From Pseudomonas sp. (lineage in GTDB: Bacteria > Pseudomonadota > Gammaproteobacteria > Pseudomonadales > Pseudomonadaceae): 11,873 nt of DNA. Shown piece by piece: positions 1 through 7,274 of the stretch. The notes below the pieces were generated by a model, which ran no database searches, had not been told where the DNA came from, and worked only from the letters and a program-made list of their open reading frames with translations. The stretch spans positions 1 to 11,873 of the forward strand of contig SKFV01000015.1 in NCBI GenBank assembly GCA_007117785.1. The letters are read 5' to 3'. The translations under genes were made by a program, and so were the position numbers. Each line of letters starts with the position of its first letter. Position 1 is the stretch's first letter.

Positions 1-1
1 G

Positions 2-1036
2 GAAGTGATGATCGGCTATTCCGATTCGGCCAAGGATGCCGGCACCCTGGCCGCAGGCTGGGCGCAGTACCGTGCCCAGGAAGCCCTGGTAGCCGTGGCC
101 TGCGATCAGGGGGTGCGCTTGCGCCTGTTCCACGGTCGCGGTGGTACCGTCGGGCGGGGCGGTGCCCCGGCACATATGGCAATCCTGTCACAGCCGCCGG
201 GCTCGGTGAACGGACAGCTGCGGGTTACCGAGCAGGGCGAGATGATTCGCTTCAAGTTCGGCCTGCCTGGCATCGCCGTGCAAAGCCTGCAGCTGTACAC
301 CAGCGCCGTACTGGAGGCTACCCTGCTGCCGCCGCCAGCGCCGCAGCAAGCCTGGCGCGATATGATGCAGGCGCTGGCCGAGCGGTCGGTTCAGGTGTAT
401 CGCAGCGTGGTGCGCGATGAGCCGCAGTTTGTCGACTATTTCCGGCAGGCAACGCCGGAGCAGGAGTTGGGGCGTTTGCCGCTGGGTAGCCGTCCGGCCA
501 AACGCAAGTCGCAGGGCGGCATTGAAACCCTGCGGGCGATTCCCTGGATCTTCGCCTGGACCCAGACTCGCCTGATGCTGCCTGCCTGGCTGGGCGCTGG
601 TCAGGCCATCCGTGAGCAGTTAAAGCAGGATAAAGGGACGCTGCTGCGCGAGATGATGACCCACTGGCCGTTTTTCTTTGCCCGTATCGAGATGCTGGAA
701 ATGGTCTTGTCCAAATCCGACGCCACCATTTCACGCTTCTACGAGCAGCGTTTGGCTGATCCGGCTCTGTGGCCCCTGGGTGAGCGCCTGCGCGACGCCT
801 TGCAACAAGCCATCGACGTGGTGCTTGAACTGCGGGAAACTAAAACCTTGCTGGCGCATAACCCCGGTCTGGCCGAGTCTGTTGCAGTTCGCAACCCCTA
901 CACGGATCCCTTGCATCTGTTGCAAGCTGAGTTGATGGCTCGTACCCGGCAGCAGACGGACCTTGACCCCGATCTGGAGCGCGCCTTGCTGGTAACTGTG
1001 GCAGGCATCGCCGCCGGTATGCGCAACACCGGCTGA
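2..1036 (+). CDS. ppc: Phosphoenolpyruvate carboxylase, C-terminal part (5' truncated by window edge)
   Basis: This is the last 344 codons of a PEP carboxylase, which carboxylates PEP with bicarbonate to oxaloacetate to refill the TCA cycle in the cytoplasm. The reading frame is open to the window edge, so the true start lies upstream and the GTG at 5 is internal. Visible catalytic landmarks are GYSDSAKDAG near the beginning, the FHGRGG loop followed by GRGGAP, LPLGSRPAKR, and LRAIPWIFAWTQ. These correspond to the active-site Lys, His and Arg residues of the E. coli enzyme. Residues of the aspartate inhibition site also appear to be kept: the Lys in LSKSD, the Arg in VRNPYTDPL, and the Asn of the C-terminal MRNTG. 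The fragment is therefore probably from a functional, aspartate-regulated enzyme. It ends inside a stem-loop and lies 209 bases before adk. Confidence 0.97.
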   Translation, partial: EVMIGYSDSAKDAGTLAAGWAQYRAQEALVAVACDQGVRLRLFHGRGGTVGRGGAPAHMAILSQPPGSVNGQLRVTEQGEMIRFKFGLPGIAVQSLQLYTSAVLEATLLPPPAPQQAWRDMMQALAERSVQVYRSVVRDEPQFVDYFRQATPEQELGRLPLGSRPAKRKSQGGIETLRAIPWIFAWTQTRLMLPAWLGAGQAIREQLKQDKGTLLREMMTHWPFFFARIEMLEMVLSKSDATISRFYEQRLADPALWPLGERLRDALQQAIDVVLELRETKTLLAHNPGLAESVAVRNPYTDPLHLLQAELMARTRQQTDLDPDLERALLVTVAGIAAGMRNTG

Positions 1037-1050
1037 CCCTCAGGTCAGCC
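1031..1050 (+). terminator. Perfect stem-loop spanning the ppc stop codon, possible terminator
   Basis: GGCTGACC (1031-1038) and GGTCAGCC (1043-1050) are exact reverse complements around a 4-base loop CTCA, and the ppc TGA lies inside the left arm. No T-tract follows, so this is not a canonical intrinsic terminator. It could protect the mRNA 3' end or assist Rho-dependent termination. A short T6 run occurs at 1124-1129, but only a 4-base stem precedes it. The rest of 1051-1234 shows no confident promoter. Confidence 0.35.
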
Positions 1051-1245
1051 CCGCCGGCTCTGGTCCCGACACGACCATGGTCTGGCTTGTGCCGGTGGGT
1101 AAGTGCGTGTATGTTGAACGCCCTTTTTTGGAAACACTGATTAAGTGGGTGGCCTGTGTGGCAGCGCCTATTTAGTCAGTGCGTCCTGAGCCCGTAGCGG
1201 CCCGGGTAAAAGACACCAGACTTTCAGACTATTTAGGAGTTAAGC

Positions 1246-1893
1246 ATGCGATTGATCCTGTTGGGCGCGCCGGGCGCGGGCAAGGGCACTCAGGCCCAGT
1301 TCATTTGTGAACATTACGGTATTCCGCAGATTTCCACCGGTGATATGTTGCGTGCCGCCGTCAAGGCCGGCAGTGAACTGGGCCTGCAGGTGAAGGAAGT
1401 CATGGACAGTGGTGGTCTGGTGTCGGATGAACTGATTATCGGTCTGATCAAGGATCGTATTGCCCAGCCGGATTGTGCCAACGGGTTTCTGTTTGACGGC
1501 TTCCCGCGCACCATCCCCCAGGCACAAGCCTTGGTTGACGCCAATATCGTACTTGATCATGTTCTGGAAATTGCCGTCGATGACGAAGAGATCGTGTCGC
1601 GCATGGCGGGCCGCCGCGTGCATCCCGGCTCTGGCCGCGTTTACCATATCGAGCATAATCCGCCCAAGGTCGCCGGCAAGGATGATGTGACCGGCGAAGA
1701 CCTTATCCAGCGTGAAGATGATCAGGAAGAGACCGTACGCAAGCGTCTGGCGCTCTATCACAGTCAAACCAAGCCCCTGGTCGATTTCTACACGCAGCTG
1801 GCTGCCAGCCAGGGCACGCCCAAGTGCTCGCGGGTAGAAGGTGTCGGCAGTGTCAAAGACATCACCGCCAAGGTTATGCAGGCGTTAGGTTGA
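1246..1893 (+). CDS. adk: Adenylate kinase
   Basis: A 215-residue adenylate kinase interconverting ATP + AMP and 2 ADP in the cytoplasm. The P-loop GAPGAGKGT is at residues 7-15, the AMP-site motif STGDMLR near 30-36, and DGFPRT at 84-89 with the conserved Arg88. The LID (about 122-159) is the long form. It carries H126, S129, D146 and T149 instead of the four zinc-binding cysteines, as expected for a Gram-negative enzyme. The length matches E. coli Adk (214). The start is supported by AGGAG at 1235-1239, six bases before ATG. tsaB follows after 10 bases, so the two are probably co-transcribed. The 209-base gap and the stem-loop at the ppc stop suggest a separate promoter for adk, though I could not identify good -35/-10 elements. 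Confidence 0.98.
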   Translation: MRLILLGAPGAGKGTQAQFICEHYGIPQISTGDMLRAAVKAGSELGLQVKEVMDSGGLVSDELIIGLIKDRIAQPDCANGFLFDGFPRTIPQAQALVDANIVLDHVLEIAVDDEEIVSRMAGRRVHPGSGRVYHIEHNPPKVAGKDDVTGEDLIQREDDQEETVRKRLALYHSQTKPLVDFYTQLAASQGTPKCSRVEGVGSVKDITAKVMQALG

Positions 1894-1903
1894 AGGCACA
1901 CGA

Positions 1904-2575
1904 ATGACCACTTTGTTGGCGCTGGATACGGCAACCGAAGCCTGTTCTGCGGCGCTCCTGCATGACGGGCAGGTCTATTCACGGCTGGTTGAAGCGCCAC
2001 GTGAGCATGCCCAGCGACTGTTGCCGATGATTGATGAGCTGTTGGCGGAGGCCGGGATTGCCCTGACTGATGTCGATGCCCTGGCCTTTGGTCGTGGCCC
2101 TGGTGCCTTTACCGGGGTGCGCATTGCCACTGGCATGGTGCAAGGGCTGGCGCTGGCGCTGGACAAGCCGGTACTGGCTGTTTCCAATCTGGCCATGCTG
2201 GCCCAGCAAGCCTGGCGTCTGCACGGCAGCGAGCAGGTGTGTGCCGCCATTGATGCCCGCATGGATGAAGTCTACTGGGGTTGCTACCGGCTACAGGGCG
2301 ACACCATGCAGTTGCAGGGCGTCGAGCGGGTATGCGCACCGGAGCAAGTCAGTCTGGCACAAGGCATGTCAATTCCGGTCGGTGCCGGTACTGGCTGGCA
2401 ATATGCAGATCGGTTGGCAGTTCAGGTCAGCCAGGGCTGGCCACAGATGCTGCCCAACGCCGAGGATTTGCTCAGTCTGGCGTTGGTTGACTGGGCAGCG
2501 GGTAAACAGGTTGATGCTGCAGCTGCGCAACCGGTGTATTTGCGCGACCAGGTGGCAACGCCCAAGGGTGCTTAA
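1904..2575 (+). CDS. tsaB: tRNA threonylcarbamoyladenosine biosynthesis protein TsaB
   Basis: A 223-residue TsaB (YeaZ) protein. TsaB is the non-catalytic ASKHA-fold partner that binds TsaD and, with TsaE, transfers the threonylcarbamoyl group to A37 of ANN-decoding tRNAs to make t6A. The N-terminal LALDTATEACSAAL strand-turn, the REHAQRLLPMI segment, and GRGPGAFTGVRIA at 63-75 are the family signatures. It is slightly shorter than E. coli TsaB (231), with the usual PVYLR near the C terminus. GAAGG (1892-1896) overlaps the adk stop codon and sits 7 bases before ATG, which suggests adk and tsaB are translated from one message. Pairing of adk with tsaB is known from Pseudomonas. No defect is seen, and the gene is probably essential as in most bacteria. 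Confidence 0.95.
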   Translation: MTTLLALDTATEACSAALLHDGQVYSRLVEAPREHAQRLLPMIDELLAEAGIALTDVDALAFGRGPGAFTGVRIATGMVQGLALALDKPVLAVSNLAMLAQQAWRLHGSEQVCAAIDARMDEVYWGCYRLQGDTMQLQGVERVCAPEQVSLAQGMSIPVGAGTGWQYADRLAVQVSQGWPQMLPNAEDLLSLALVDWAAGKQVDAAAAQPVYLRDQVATPKGA

Positions 2576-2694
2576 TGCCGCTGCATGCACCCTGCATGTA
2601 TGGGATTCATCATCCTGCTCTGCCTGGTAAACGAGCAGATTGCCAAGCATTTGCTTAACCGCTAATCTGACAGGATCTTGTTGGAGACTGAGTC

Positions 2695-3021
2695 ATGCGG
2701 GTAGACGGTTTCAACCCCTTCAATACGCTGCCTGATCGCGGCAATCGTCCGGTGACCCCTGCGGTCCCCGGCGAGAGCGTGCGCGCGGGTCAGGTTGCAA
2801 CCGCTGTTGAGACCTCACCCAGCAAAGCGCTGGCGCCACGCTCAGTGAATGCCAGCACCGCCAATGCCGAATATATTCCTGCCCGGCGGGACAGCAGCAG
2901 CTTGCCCGCGCAGGCCTTTTCCGGCCCCGGCAGTCAGGCCATGGCCGCCTATCAGTCCACTGCCAGTCTGCCGGTCGAAGATACCCCGGATGGTTTCTAC
3001 GGGATTGATCTGTTCGCCTGA
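2695..3021 (+). CDS. Small Pro/Ser/Ala-rich hypothetical protein
   Basis: I do not recognise this 108-residue protein. It begins MRVDGFNPFNTLPDRGNRP and ends GFYGIDLFA. The middle is rich in Ala, Ser, Pro, Thr and Gln, with almost no long hydrophobic stretch. No signal peptide, membrane helix, cysteine or enzymatic motif is visible, so it looks largely disordered with short ordered ends. The start is well supported: GGAG at 2683-2686 lies 8 bases before ATG. It is separated from tsaB by 119 bases containing several inverted repeats and from rsmJ by 66 bases, so it may be its own unit or lead into rsmJ. A regulatory or scaffold-type small protein would fit the composition, but nothing in the sequence shows a function. 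Its codon usage resembles the neighbours, with no sign of transfer. Confidence 0.75.
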   Translation: MRVDGFNPFNTLPDRGNRPVTPAVPGESVRAGQVATAVETSPSKALAPRSVNASTANAEYIPARRDSSSLPAQAFSGPGSQAMAAYQSTASLPVEDTPDGFYGIDLFA

Positions 3022-3087
3022 AACTTGCCACCCACGTCTGCTTGCCGGGAACAGCCGGTATTGTCGTTTGATTGAGCCGCCCCATTG

Positions 3088-3885
3088 ATGACTAACCCGG
3101 ATGCCCAGCCTGCCGTAACTTTGGTCTGCACTGATCCCGTTTACCGCCTTCAGGCACAAGCTCTGGCGGAAAATCTTCAGATATCCTTGCTGGAAGACGC
3201 TAGTTTACCGACCGGGCTCTATGTGCAACTGGCCGCCGCAGGTTTGAGTTTGCATGACGCCAAGCAGCCGCAGCAGGGTGGTGTCAGGGTAGATTTTGCG
3301 GATGGCAGCCAGGCACATCGGCGCCAGTTTGGCGGAGGAGCCGGGCAAATGGTCGCGCGGGCAGTGGGGTGTCGTGGCAGCATCCGCCCTCGAGTGCTCG
3401 ATGCGACCGCCGGGCTAGGCCGGGATGCTTTTGTACTCGCCAGCCTGGGATGCGACGTGACCTTGGTCGAGCGTCAGCCGATTATCGCTGCCTTGCTCGC
3501 CGATGGGCTTGAACGTGCTCGTTTGGCCGGTGGTGAAGTCGCCGAAATTACTGCACGTATGACGCTGGTCAGTGGTGATGCCATTGAATTGCTGGCAGAT
3601 TGGCCTGGTGACATTCCCCAGGTCATTCATCTTGATCCGATGTTCCCGCAACGTGACAAGTCTGCTCTGGTGAAAAAGGAAATGCGCCTGTTCAAGCCGC
3701 TGGCGGGCAGCGATGAGGATGCTCCGCAGCTGTTGGCGGCTGCCTTGCAACTGGCCAGCCACCGGGTGGTAGTCAAGCGGCCGCGAAAAGCGCCTGAACT
3801 GGCCGGACGGCCGCCCAGCTCAGCCTTGAGTGGGCAGTCCAGCCGTTACGATATTTACGGCATCAGGGCGTTGAGCAAGGACTGA
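3088..3885 (+). CDS. rsmJ: 16S rRNA (guanine1516-N2)-methyltransferase RsmJ
   Basis: A 265-residue SAM-dependent methyltransferase of the RsmJ (YhiQ) family, which methylates N2 of G1516 in 16S rRNA on the 30S subunit. Family signatures are VRVDF and AHRRQFGGGAGQ in the N-terminal third, the SAM-binding LDATAGLGRDAFVLAS at about 104-119, VERQP, the catalytic-type HLDPMFPQRDKSALVKKEMR from about 181, and VVVKRPRKAPEL near the end. Length fits the family (E. coli about 250). I take ATG 3088. A TTG immediately before it (3085) is an alternative that adds one residue. Neither has a clear Shine-Dalgarno sequence, since the upstream bases are GAGCCGCCCCATTG. The stop codon is only 2 bases from the convergent rlmG stop, so no terminator lies between them. 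Confidence 0.95.
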   Translation: MTNPDAQPAVTLVCTDPVYRLQAQALAENLQISLLEDASLPTGLYVQLAAAGLSLHDAKQPQQGGVRVDFADGSQAHRRQFGGGAGQMVARAVGCRGSIRPRVLDATAGLGRDAFVLASLGCDVTLVERQPIIAALLADGLERARLAGGEVAEITARMTLVSGDAIELLADWPGDIPQVIHLDPMFPQRDKSALVKKEMRLFKPLAGSDEDAPQLLAAALQLASHRVVVKRPRKAPELAGRPPSSALSGQSSRYDIYGIRALSKD

Positions 3886-3887
3886 GT

Positions 3888-4997
3888 TCAGGCCCGTGCA
3901 GCAAGCACAACAAACTTGGGATGCGCAGCAATTTGCTCGACCCTGCTGAAATTGCGCTTCAGCGTGTTGTGATAGCCCAGGTGCCGATTGCCGACCACCA
4001 GCAGGCAGCCATCTGGCTTCAGCGCGCGACGGCTGCCGGCAAACAGGCGCCGTGCAATGACATCACCGATGACCTGTTGCTGATGAAAAGGCGGGTTGCA
4101 CAGAATCCAGTCAGCCGGCGCGCCATCCCATTGCTGTACTCCGTCACGCACTTGAAAGTTGGCTGGCCGCTGACCAAAGGCCTGGCGGAAATTGTGCTCG
4201 GCGCAGGCTACTGCAGACCAGGATTCGTCTACAAAGGTCAGCTCGGCATCCGGGTTCTGCCAGGCAGCCATGATGCCCAGGGCGCCGTTACCGCAGCCGA
4301 GGTCAATAATATGGCTGTTGCCGACGTCCTGCGGCAACTGCGCCAGCAATACCCGGGTGCCGATATCCAGACGCTCGCGAGAAAACACACCCGGAAAATT
4401 ATCCAGCTCCAGGCGTGTCCCTTCCAGGGCATAGCGTGGGTTTGTTTTCGGCGCTGGCGGCTTCAGGTCCGGGTCCAGGGTGGCCGTCAGTAAGCGTGCC
4501 TTTTTCCACGCCAGCGAGGCCTGGTAGGGGCCGATATAGCGGGCCAGCAAGTCTCCAGCTGAGGGCGGCAGATGCTTGAGCATGGCACCCGCTACCACTT
4601 GCGCCCCAGGTGCAAGCAAGGGTCGTAACTGATACAGCTGCTGCTCCAGCAGCGCCAGACTTTTCGGAATGCGCAACAATACGCATTGATAGGTGCCTTG
4701 AGGCTGTTGCTGGCTGGTAAAGAAATCGACCCCGGATATGTCCAGCTGGTTATCCTGCAAGTTGTTTTGCAACGCCTGCCAGGCCAACCAGGAATCGCCC
4801 CAGCTAGCCGGCTGCTGGGCATGCAGGGCGCAAGCGAGAGCACCAAAGCTGTCATTGATAATCAGCGGTGGCGTTTTCACAGGGGCTTGTGCCAACTGCT
4901 GCAGTAGGTAGCGGTCGGCGGCATCCGCGGCCACCAGGGTCCCGCTGCGATCTTCCGGGTAGCGGCTCAGGGTCAGGTTATCGAGAGTAAGGGTCAT
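3888..4997 (-). CDS. rlmG: 23S rRNA (guanine1835-N2)-methyltransferase RlmG
   Basis: A 369-residue methyltransferase of the RlmG/RsmC family that makes m2G1835 in 23S rRNA. These proteins have an N-terminal catalytically dead methyltransferase-like half and a C-terminal active half. Here the C-terminal SAM motif DLGCGNGALG is at about 232-241 and the N2-guanine methyltransferase signature CNPPFHQ is at 300-306. It is followed by LKPDGCLLVVGNRHLGY, typical of RlmG. Length is close to Pseudomonas and E. coli RlmG (about 375). The ATG overlaps the pap stop by one base (TAATG on the minus strand), so translation is probably coupled to pap. It converges with rsmJ, another rRNA N2-guanine methyltransferase, 2 bases away. 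It is the distal gene of the EAL-pap-rlmG unit. Confidence 0.94.
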   Translation of the reverse strand: MTLTLDNLTLSRYPEDRSGTLVAADAADRYLLQQLAQAPVKTPPLIINDSFGALACALHAQQPASWGDSWLAWQALQNNLQDNQLDISGVDFFTSQQQPQGTYQCVLLRIPKSLALLEQQLYQLRPLLAPGAQVVAGAMLKHLPPSAGDLLARYIGPYQASLAWKKARLLTATLDPDLKPPAPKTNPRYALEGTRLELDNFPGVFSRERLDIGTRVLLAQLPQDVGNSHIIDLGCGNGALGIMAAWQNPDAELTFVDESWSAVACAEHNFRQAFGQRPANFQVRDGVQQWDGAPADWILCNPPFHQQQVIGDVIARRLFAGSRRALKPDGCLLVVGNRHLGYHNTLKRNFSRVEQIAAHPKFVVLAARA

Positions 4998-6460
4998 TAT
5001 TTTTTGCCGCGCTCCAGCCGTTGCTCCAGTTGTTCGCAGACAATTTTCAGTGTCTCGATACGGGCATGGCGTTTATCTTCCGAGGAAATCACATACCAAG
5101 GGGCATGTTTGCTATTGGTATGCGCCACCATGTCATTCACCGCCTGCTCGTAGGCGGGCCATTTCTCGCGATTACGCCAGTCTTCGTCGGTCAGTTTGTA
5201 GCGTTTGACGCTGGACTTCTCACGTGCCTTGAAGCGCTGAAGTTGTTCGTCTTCGGTGATTGCCAGCCAGAACTTGAGTACCAGGGTGCCGGACTGATGC
5301 AGTTGCTGTTCGAAGTCGTTGATTTCCTGGTAGGCCTGCTGCCAGCGCTCCGCCGGGCAAAAGCTTTCGACACGCTCAACCAGCACACGGCCGTAGTGGC
5401 TGCGATCAAAAATAACCACGTTGCCCGGTGCCGGGATGCGCTTCCAGAAGCGCAGCAGGTAGGGCTGGGTAGCTTCCTCGGGACTGGGTGCTGCAGTCCC
5501 GTGCACGCGCAAATGCCGCGGGTCCAGGCACTGGGTTATGCGCCTTATGGTACCGCCTTTGCCGGCGGCATCGCTGCCTTCAAACACCAGTAGCAGGCTG
5601 TGGCTACTGAAGCGCGGGTGGCGCACCAGTTCACGCAGCCTTGTTTGCCAGGTTTCCAGCTGTTGCTGGTAGTCGTCCTTGTCCAGGCGGGCGGTATAGT
5701 CCAGTTCCTGCAGAATCTGATGGGTTGCGCCTGGCCAGTCGGATACCGCAGATTTGCTGTCTTCACTGTCAGCCTGCAAACGCTGCTGCAGGGTATCCAG
5801 GATGATTTCGGCAACGCGAATATCCCGGTAGTTTTCATCGCTGCTTTGTACCCGAATCCAGGGGGCGGCATCCGTTGAGGTAAGGTGCTCCATACGCTGG
5901 GCAGCATCACGTACCTGGTCATAATCACCGGCGCTGAAATCACCCCATTCGCGCATCGCGACAGTCTGTTTGAACATCTCGTTGTTGGGCTTCTTGCTCG
6001 CATCAGGCCCGGTCAGATGCAGCCATAGTTTGATGATGCTGACGCCTTCGCGGGCCAGCAGAGTCTCGAAACGGACAATCTCTTCCATCGCGGCCTGAAA
6101 ACGGGCTTCACTGATTTGCCCGCGACTGAAGTGCATCAGCGGTTGGTGATACCAGGAGCCAAGATAAAAACCCAGTTCGCCAGCGGGGGGCAGGGTGCGC
6201 CAGTAGCGCCAAAGGCGTGGCATGCGTTTTTCGATACCGGCGGGCAGATTGAAAGCGCGAGTATTCAGTCGCCGGGTATCCAGCCAGCCATAAAAGGTAT
6301 AAATCAACTCGGCCTTGCCAGCAAAATCGTTCCCGCTGATCAAGACCAGAACCGGACCACCTCGCTGCTTTTGCAGCTCGAACTGGGCATCGAGAAGGGC
6401 CTCTTTCAGTTCATCGCTACGTTTTTTGTAGGTTTTTTTGTCCAGAAACTGCTCAGACAT
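4997..6460 (-). CDS. pap: Polyphosphate:AMP phosphotransferase (two-domain PPK2)
   Basis: A 487-residue fused two-domain PPK2 protein of the polyphosphate:AMP phosphotransferase class, which uses inorganic polyphosphate to convert AMP to ADP in the cytoplasm. The C-terminal domain has an intact Walker A, GSDAAGK at 295-301, and the lid motif DRSHYGR at 352-358. The N-terminal domain keeps a similar loop, GNDFAGK at 43-49, but has GSWYHQP (101-107) where the DRSHYGR Asp and Arg should be, so catalysis is assigned to the C-terminal domain. Length matches the P. aeruginosa homologue as I recall it (about 496). I start at ATG 6458-6460, giving MSEQFLDKK. A TTG 33 bases upstream would add 11 residues and is unlikely. 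The ATG overlaps the EAL gene stop (ATGTCTGA), and the stop overlaps the rlmG start, so all three should be co-transcribed. Confidence 0.93.
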   Translation of the reverse strand: MSEQFLDKKTYKKRSDELKEALLDAQFELQKQRGGPVLVLISGNDFAGKAELIYTFYGWLDTRRLNTRAFNLPAGIEKRMPRLWRYWRTLPPAGELGFYLGSWYHQPLMHFSRGQISEARFQAAMEEIVRFETLLAREGVSIIKLWLHLTGPDASKKPNNEMFKQTVAMREWGDFSAGDYDQVRDAAQRMEHLTSTDAAPWIRVQSSDENYRDIRVAEIILDTLQQRLQADSEDSKSAVSDWPGATHQILQELDYTARLDKDDYQQQLETWQTRLRELVRHPRFSSHSLLLVFEGSDAAGKGGTIRRITQCLDPRHLRVHGTAAPSPEEATQPYLLRFWKRIPAPGNVVIFDRSHYGRVLVERVESFCPAERWQQAYQEINDFEQQLHQSGTLVLKFWLAITEDEQLQRFKAREKSSVKRYKLTDEDWRNREKWPAYEQAVNDMVAHTNSKHAPWYVISSEDKRHARIETLKIVCEQLEQRLERGKK

Positions 6461-7217
6461 GGGCTGGCCAATGTACCTCGGGCAAGTGCTCAAAACCGGG
6501 CTTGGCCAGTAAATAGCCCTGGAACAGATTGACGCCCAGACTGCTCAGCAGGTCCAGCTCGGCAAGGGTCTCGATCCCTTCGGCAATGACATCTATTTCC
6601 AGGCTTTTGCAAACGCCGAGAATGCCCTGCACGATGGCCTGGCGGACCTTGTCCTGGTCAATGTCGCGAACCAGGGCCATATCCAGCTTGATGATGTCGG
6701 GCTGAAATTCGGCCAGCAAATTGAGTCCCGAATAGCCGGCGCCAAAATCATCAATGGCCGTCTTGAAGCCCTGACGCTGGTATTCGGTGATGATACTTTT
6801 CAGGTGTTTCTTATCGACCAGTTCTTCATTCTCGGTGATTTCGAAGATAAGCCGGTCCGTCGGAAAGTTATATTTGTGCGCTGCTTCCAGGGTGGCACGG
6901 ATACAGGTAGCCGCCTGATATACAGCATTGGGTAGAAAATTGATGCTGATGAAACAGGTGATGCCCAGTTCGGCTGCCAGCTTTACTGCGGTTACCCGGC
7001 AGGACTGGTCGAAGGCATAGCGGTTGCTTTCATTGACCCGGGACAGAATGCTGCCCGCACCGCTACCGTCAGTACCGCGAACCAGAGCTTCATAGGCGAA
7101 AATACTCCGGTTTCTCAGGTCAACGATGGGTTGGAATGCCATAGTGAATTCAAAGTCCAGGCTATTACCATCACGGCAGGCATTACAGGGTGGCAGGCTC
7201 GAGTCATCACGATTCAT
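6453..7217 (-). CDS. Stand-alone EAL-domain cyclic-di-GMP phosphodiesterase
   Basis: A 254-residue protein that is essentially one EAL domain and is predicted to hydrolyse c-di-GMP to pGpG. All usual catalytic and metal ligands appear present: E43 in EALVRG, N93 in SINFLPN, E126 in FEITE, D156-D157 in DDFGAGYSGL, K177 in IIKLD, E213 in AEGIE and Q233 in FQGYLLAKP. An active enzyme is therefore likely. There is no GGDEF, PAS, REC or membrane segment. The only extra is a short N-terminal tail with C11-N-A-C14 before the domain, a possible metal or redox site. The start at ATG 7215-7217 is supported by AAGGA about 8 bases upstream on the minus strand. Longer in-frame starts would add a low-complexity tail running through the control region. 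It heads the overlapping unit with pap and rlmG. Confidence 0.92.
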   Translation of the reverse strand: MNRDDSSLPPCNACRDGNSLDFEFTMAFQPIVDLRNRSIFAYEALVRGTDGSGAGSILSRVNESNRYAFDQSCRVTAVKLAAELGITCFISINFLPNAVYQAATCIRATLEAAHKYNFPTDRLIFEITENEELVDKKHLKSIITEYQRQGFKTAIDDFGAGYSGLNLLAEFQPDIIKLDMALVRDIDQDKVRQAIVQGILGVCKSLEIDVIAEGIETLAELDLLSSLGVNLFQGYLLAKPGFEHLPEVHWPAHV

Positions 7218-7245
7218 GCGAATTTTCCTTGGTACAAGTGGCACC

Positions 7246-7274
7246 AGTATAGAGCGTTTATCCGTGCTTGTATC
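7246..7274 (-). promoter_or_regulatory. Candidate sigma70-type promoter for the EAL-pap-rlmG unit
   Basis: On the minus strand, GATACA (7269-7274) and TATACT (7246-7251) are separated by 17 bases. The -10 matches consensus at five of six positions and the -35 only at ACA. Initiation would fall near 7239, leaving a leader of about 20 bases that contains the AAGGA ribosome site. A perfect TATAAT on the same strand (7299-7304) lacks a recognisable -35. Confidence 0.35.

Noticed and set aside
1105..1129. GCGT/ACGC stem followed by T6 as a ppc terminator
   Set aside because: Only four base pairs with a 9-base loop; too weak to call.
1168..1236. CTATTTAG repeated at 1168-1175 and 1229-1236 before adk
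   Set aside because: An 8-base repeat 61 bases apart is not striking, and the second copy merges with the ribosome site.
3921..4493. 190-codon open frame on the plus strand inside rlmG
   Set aside because: Mirror frame of rlmG; rlmG carries intact methyltransferase motifs.
4852..4859. Single CTGTCAT inside rlmG as a PHO site
   Set aside because: A lone half-site within coding sequence without an 11-base-spaced partner.
5021..5593. 190-codon open frame on the plus strand inside pap
   Set aside because: Mirror frame of pap; no ribosome site or family match.
6461..6493. TTG start extending Pap by 11 residues
   Set aside because: The internal ATG gives the expected MSEQFLDKK start and overlaps the EAL stop in a normal coupling arrangement.
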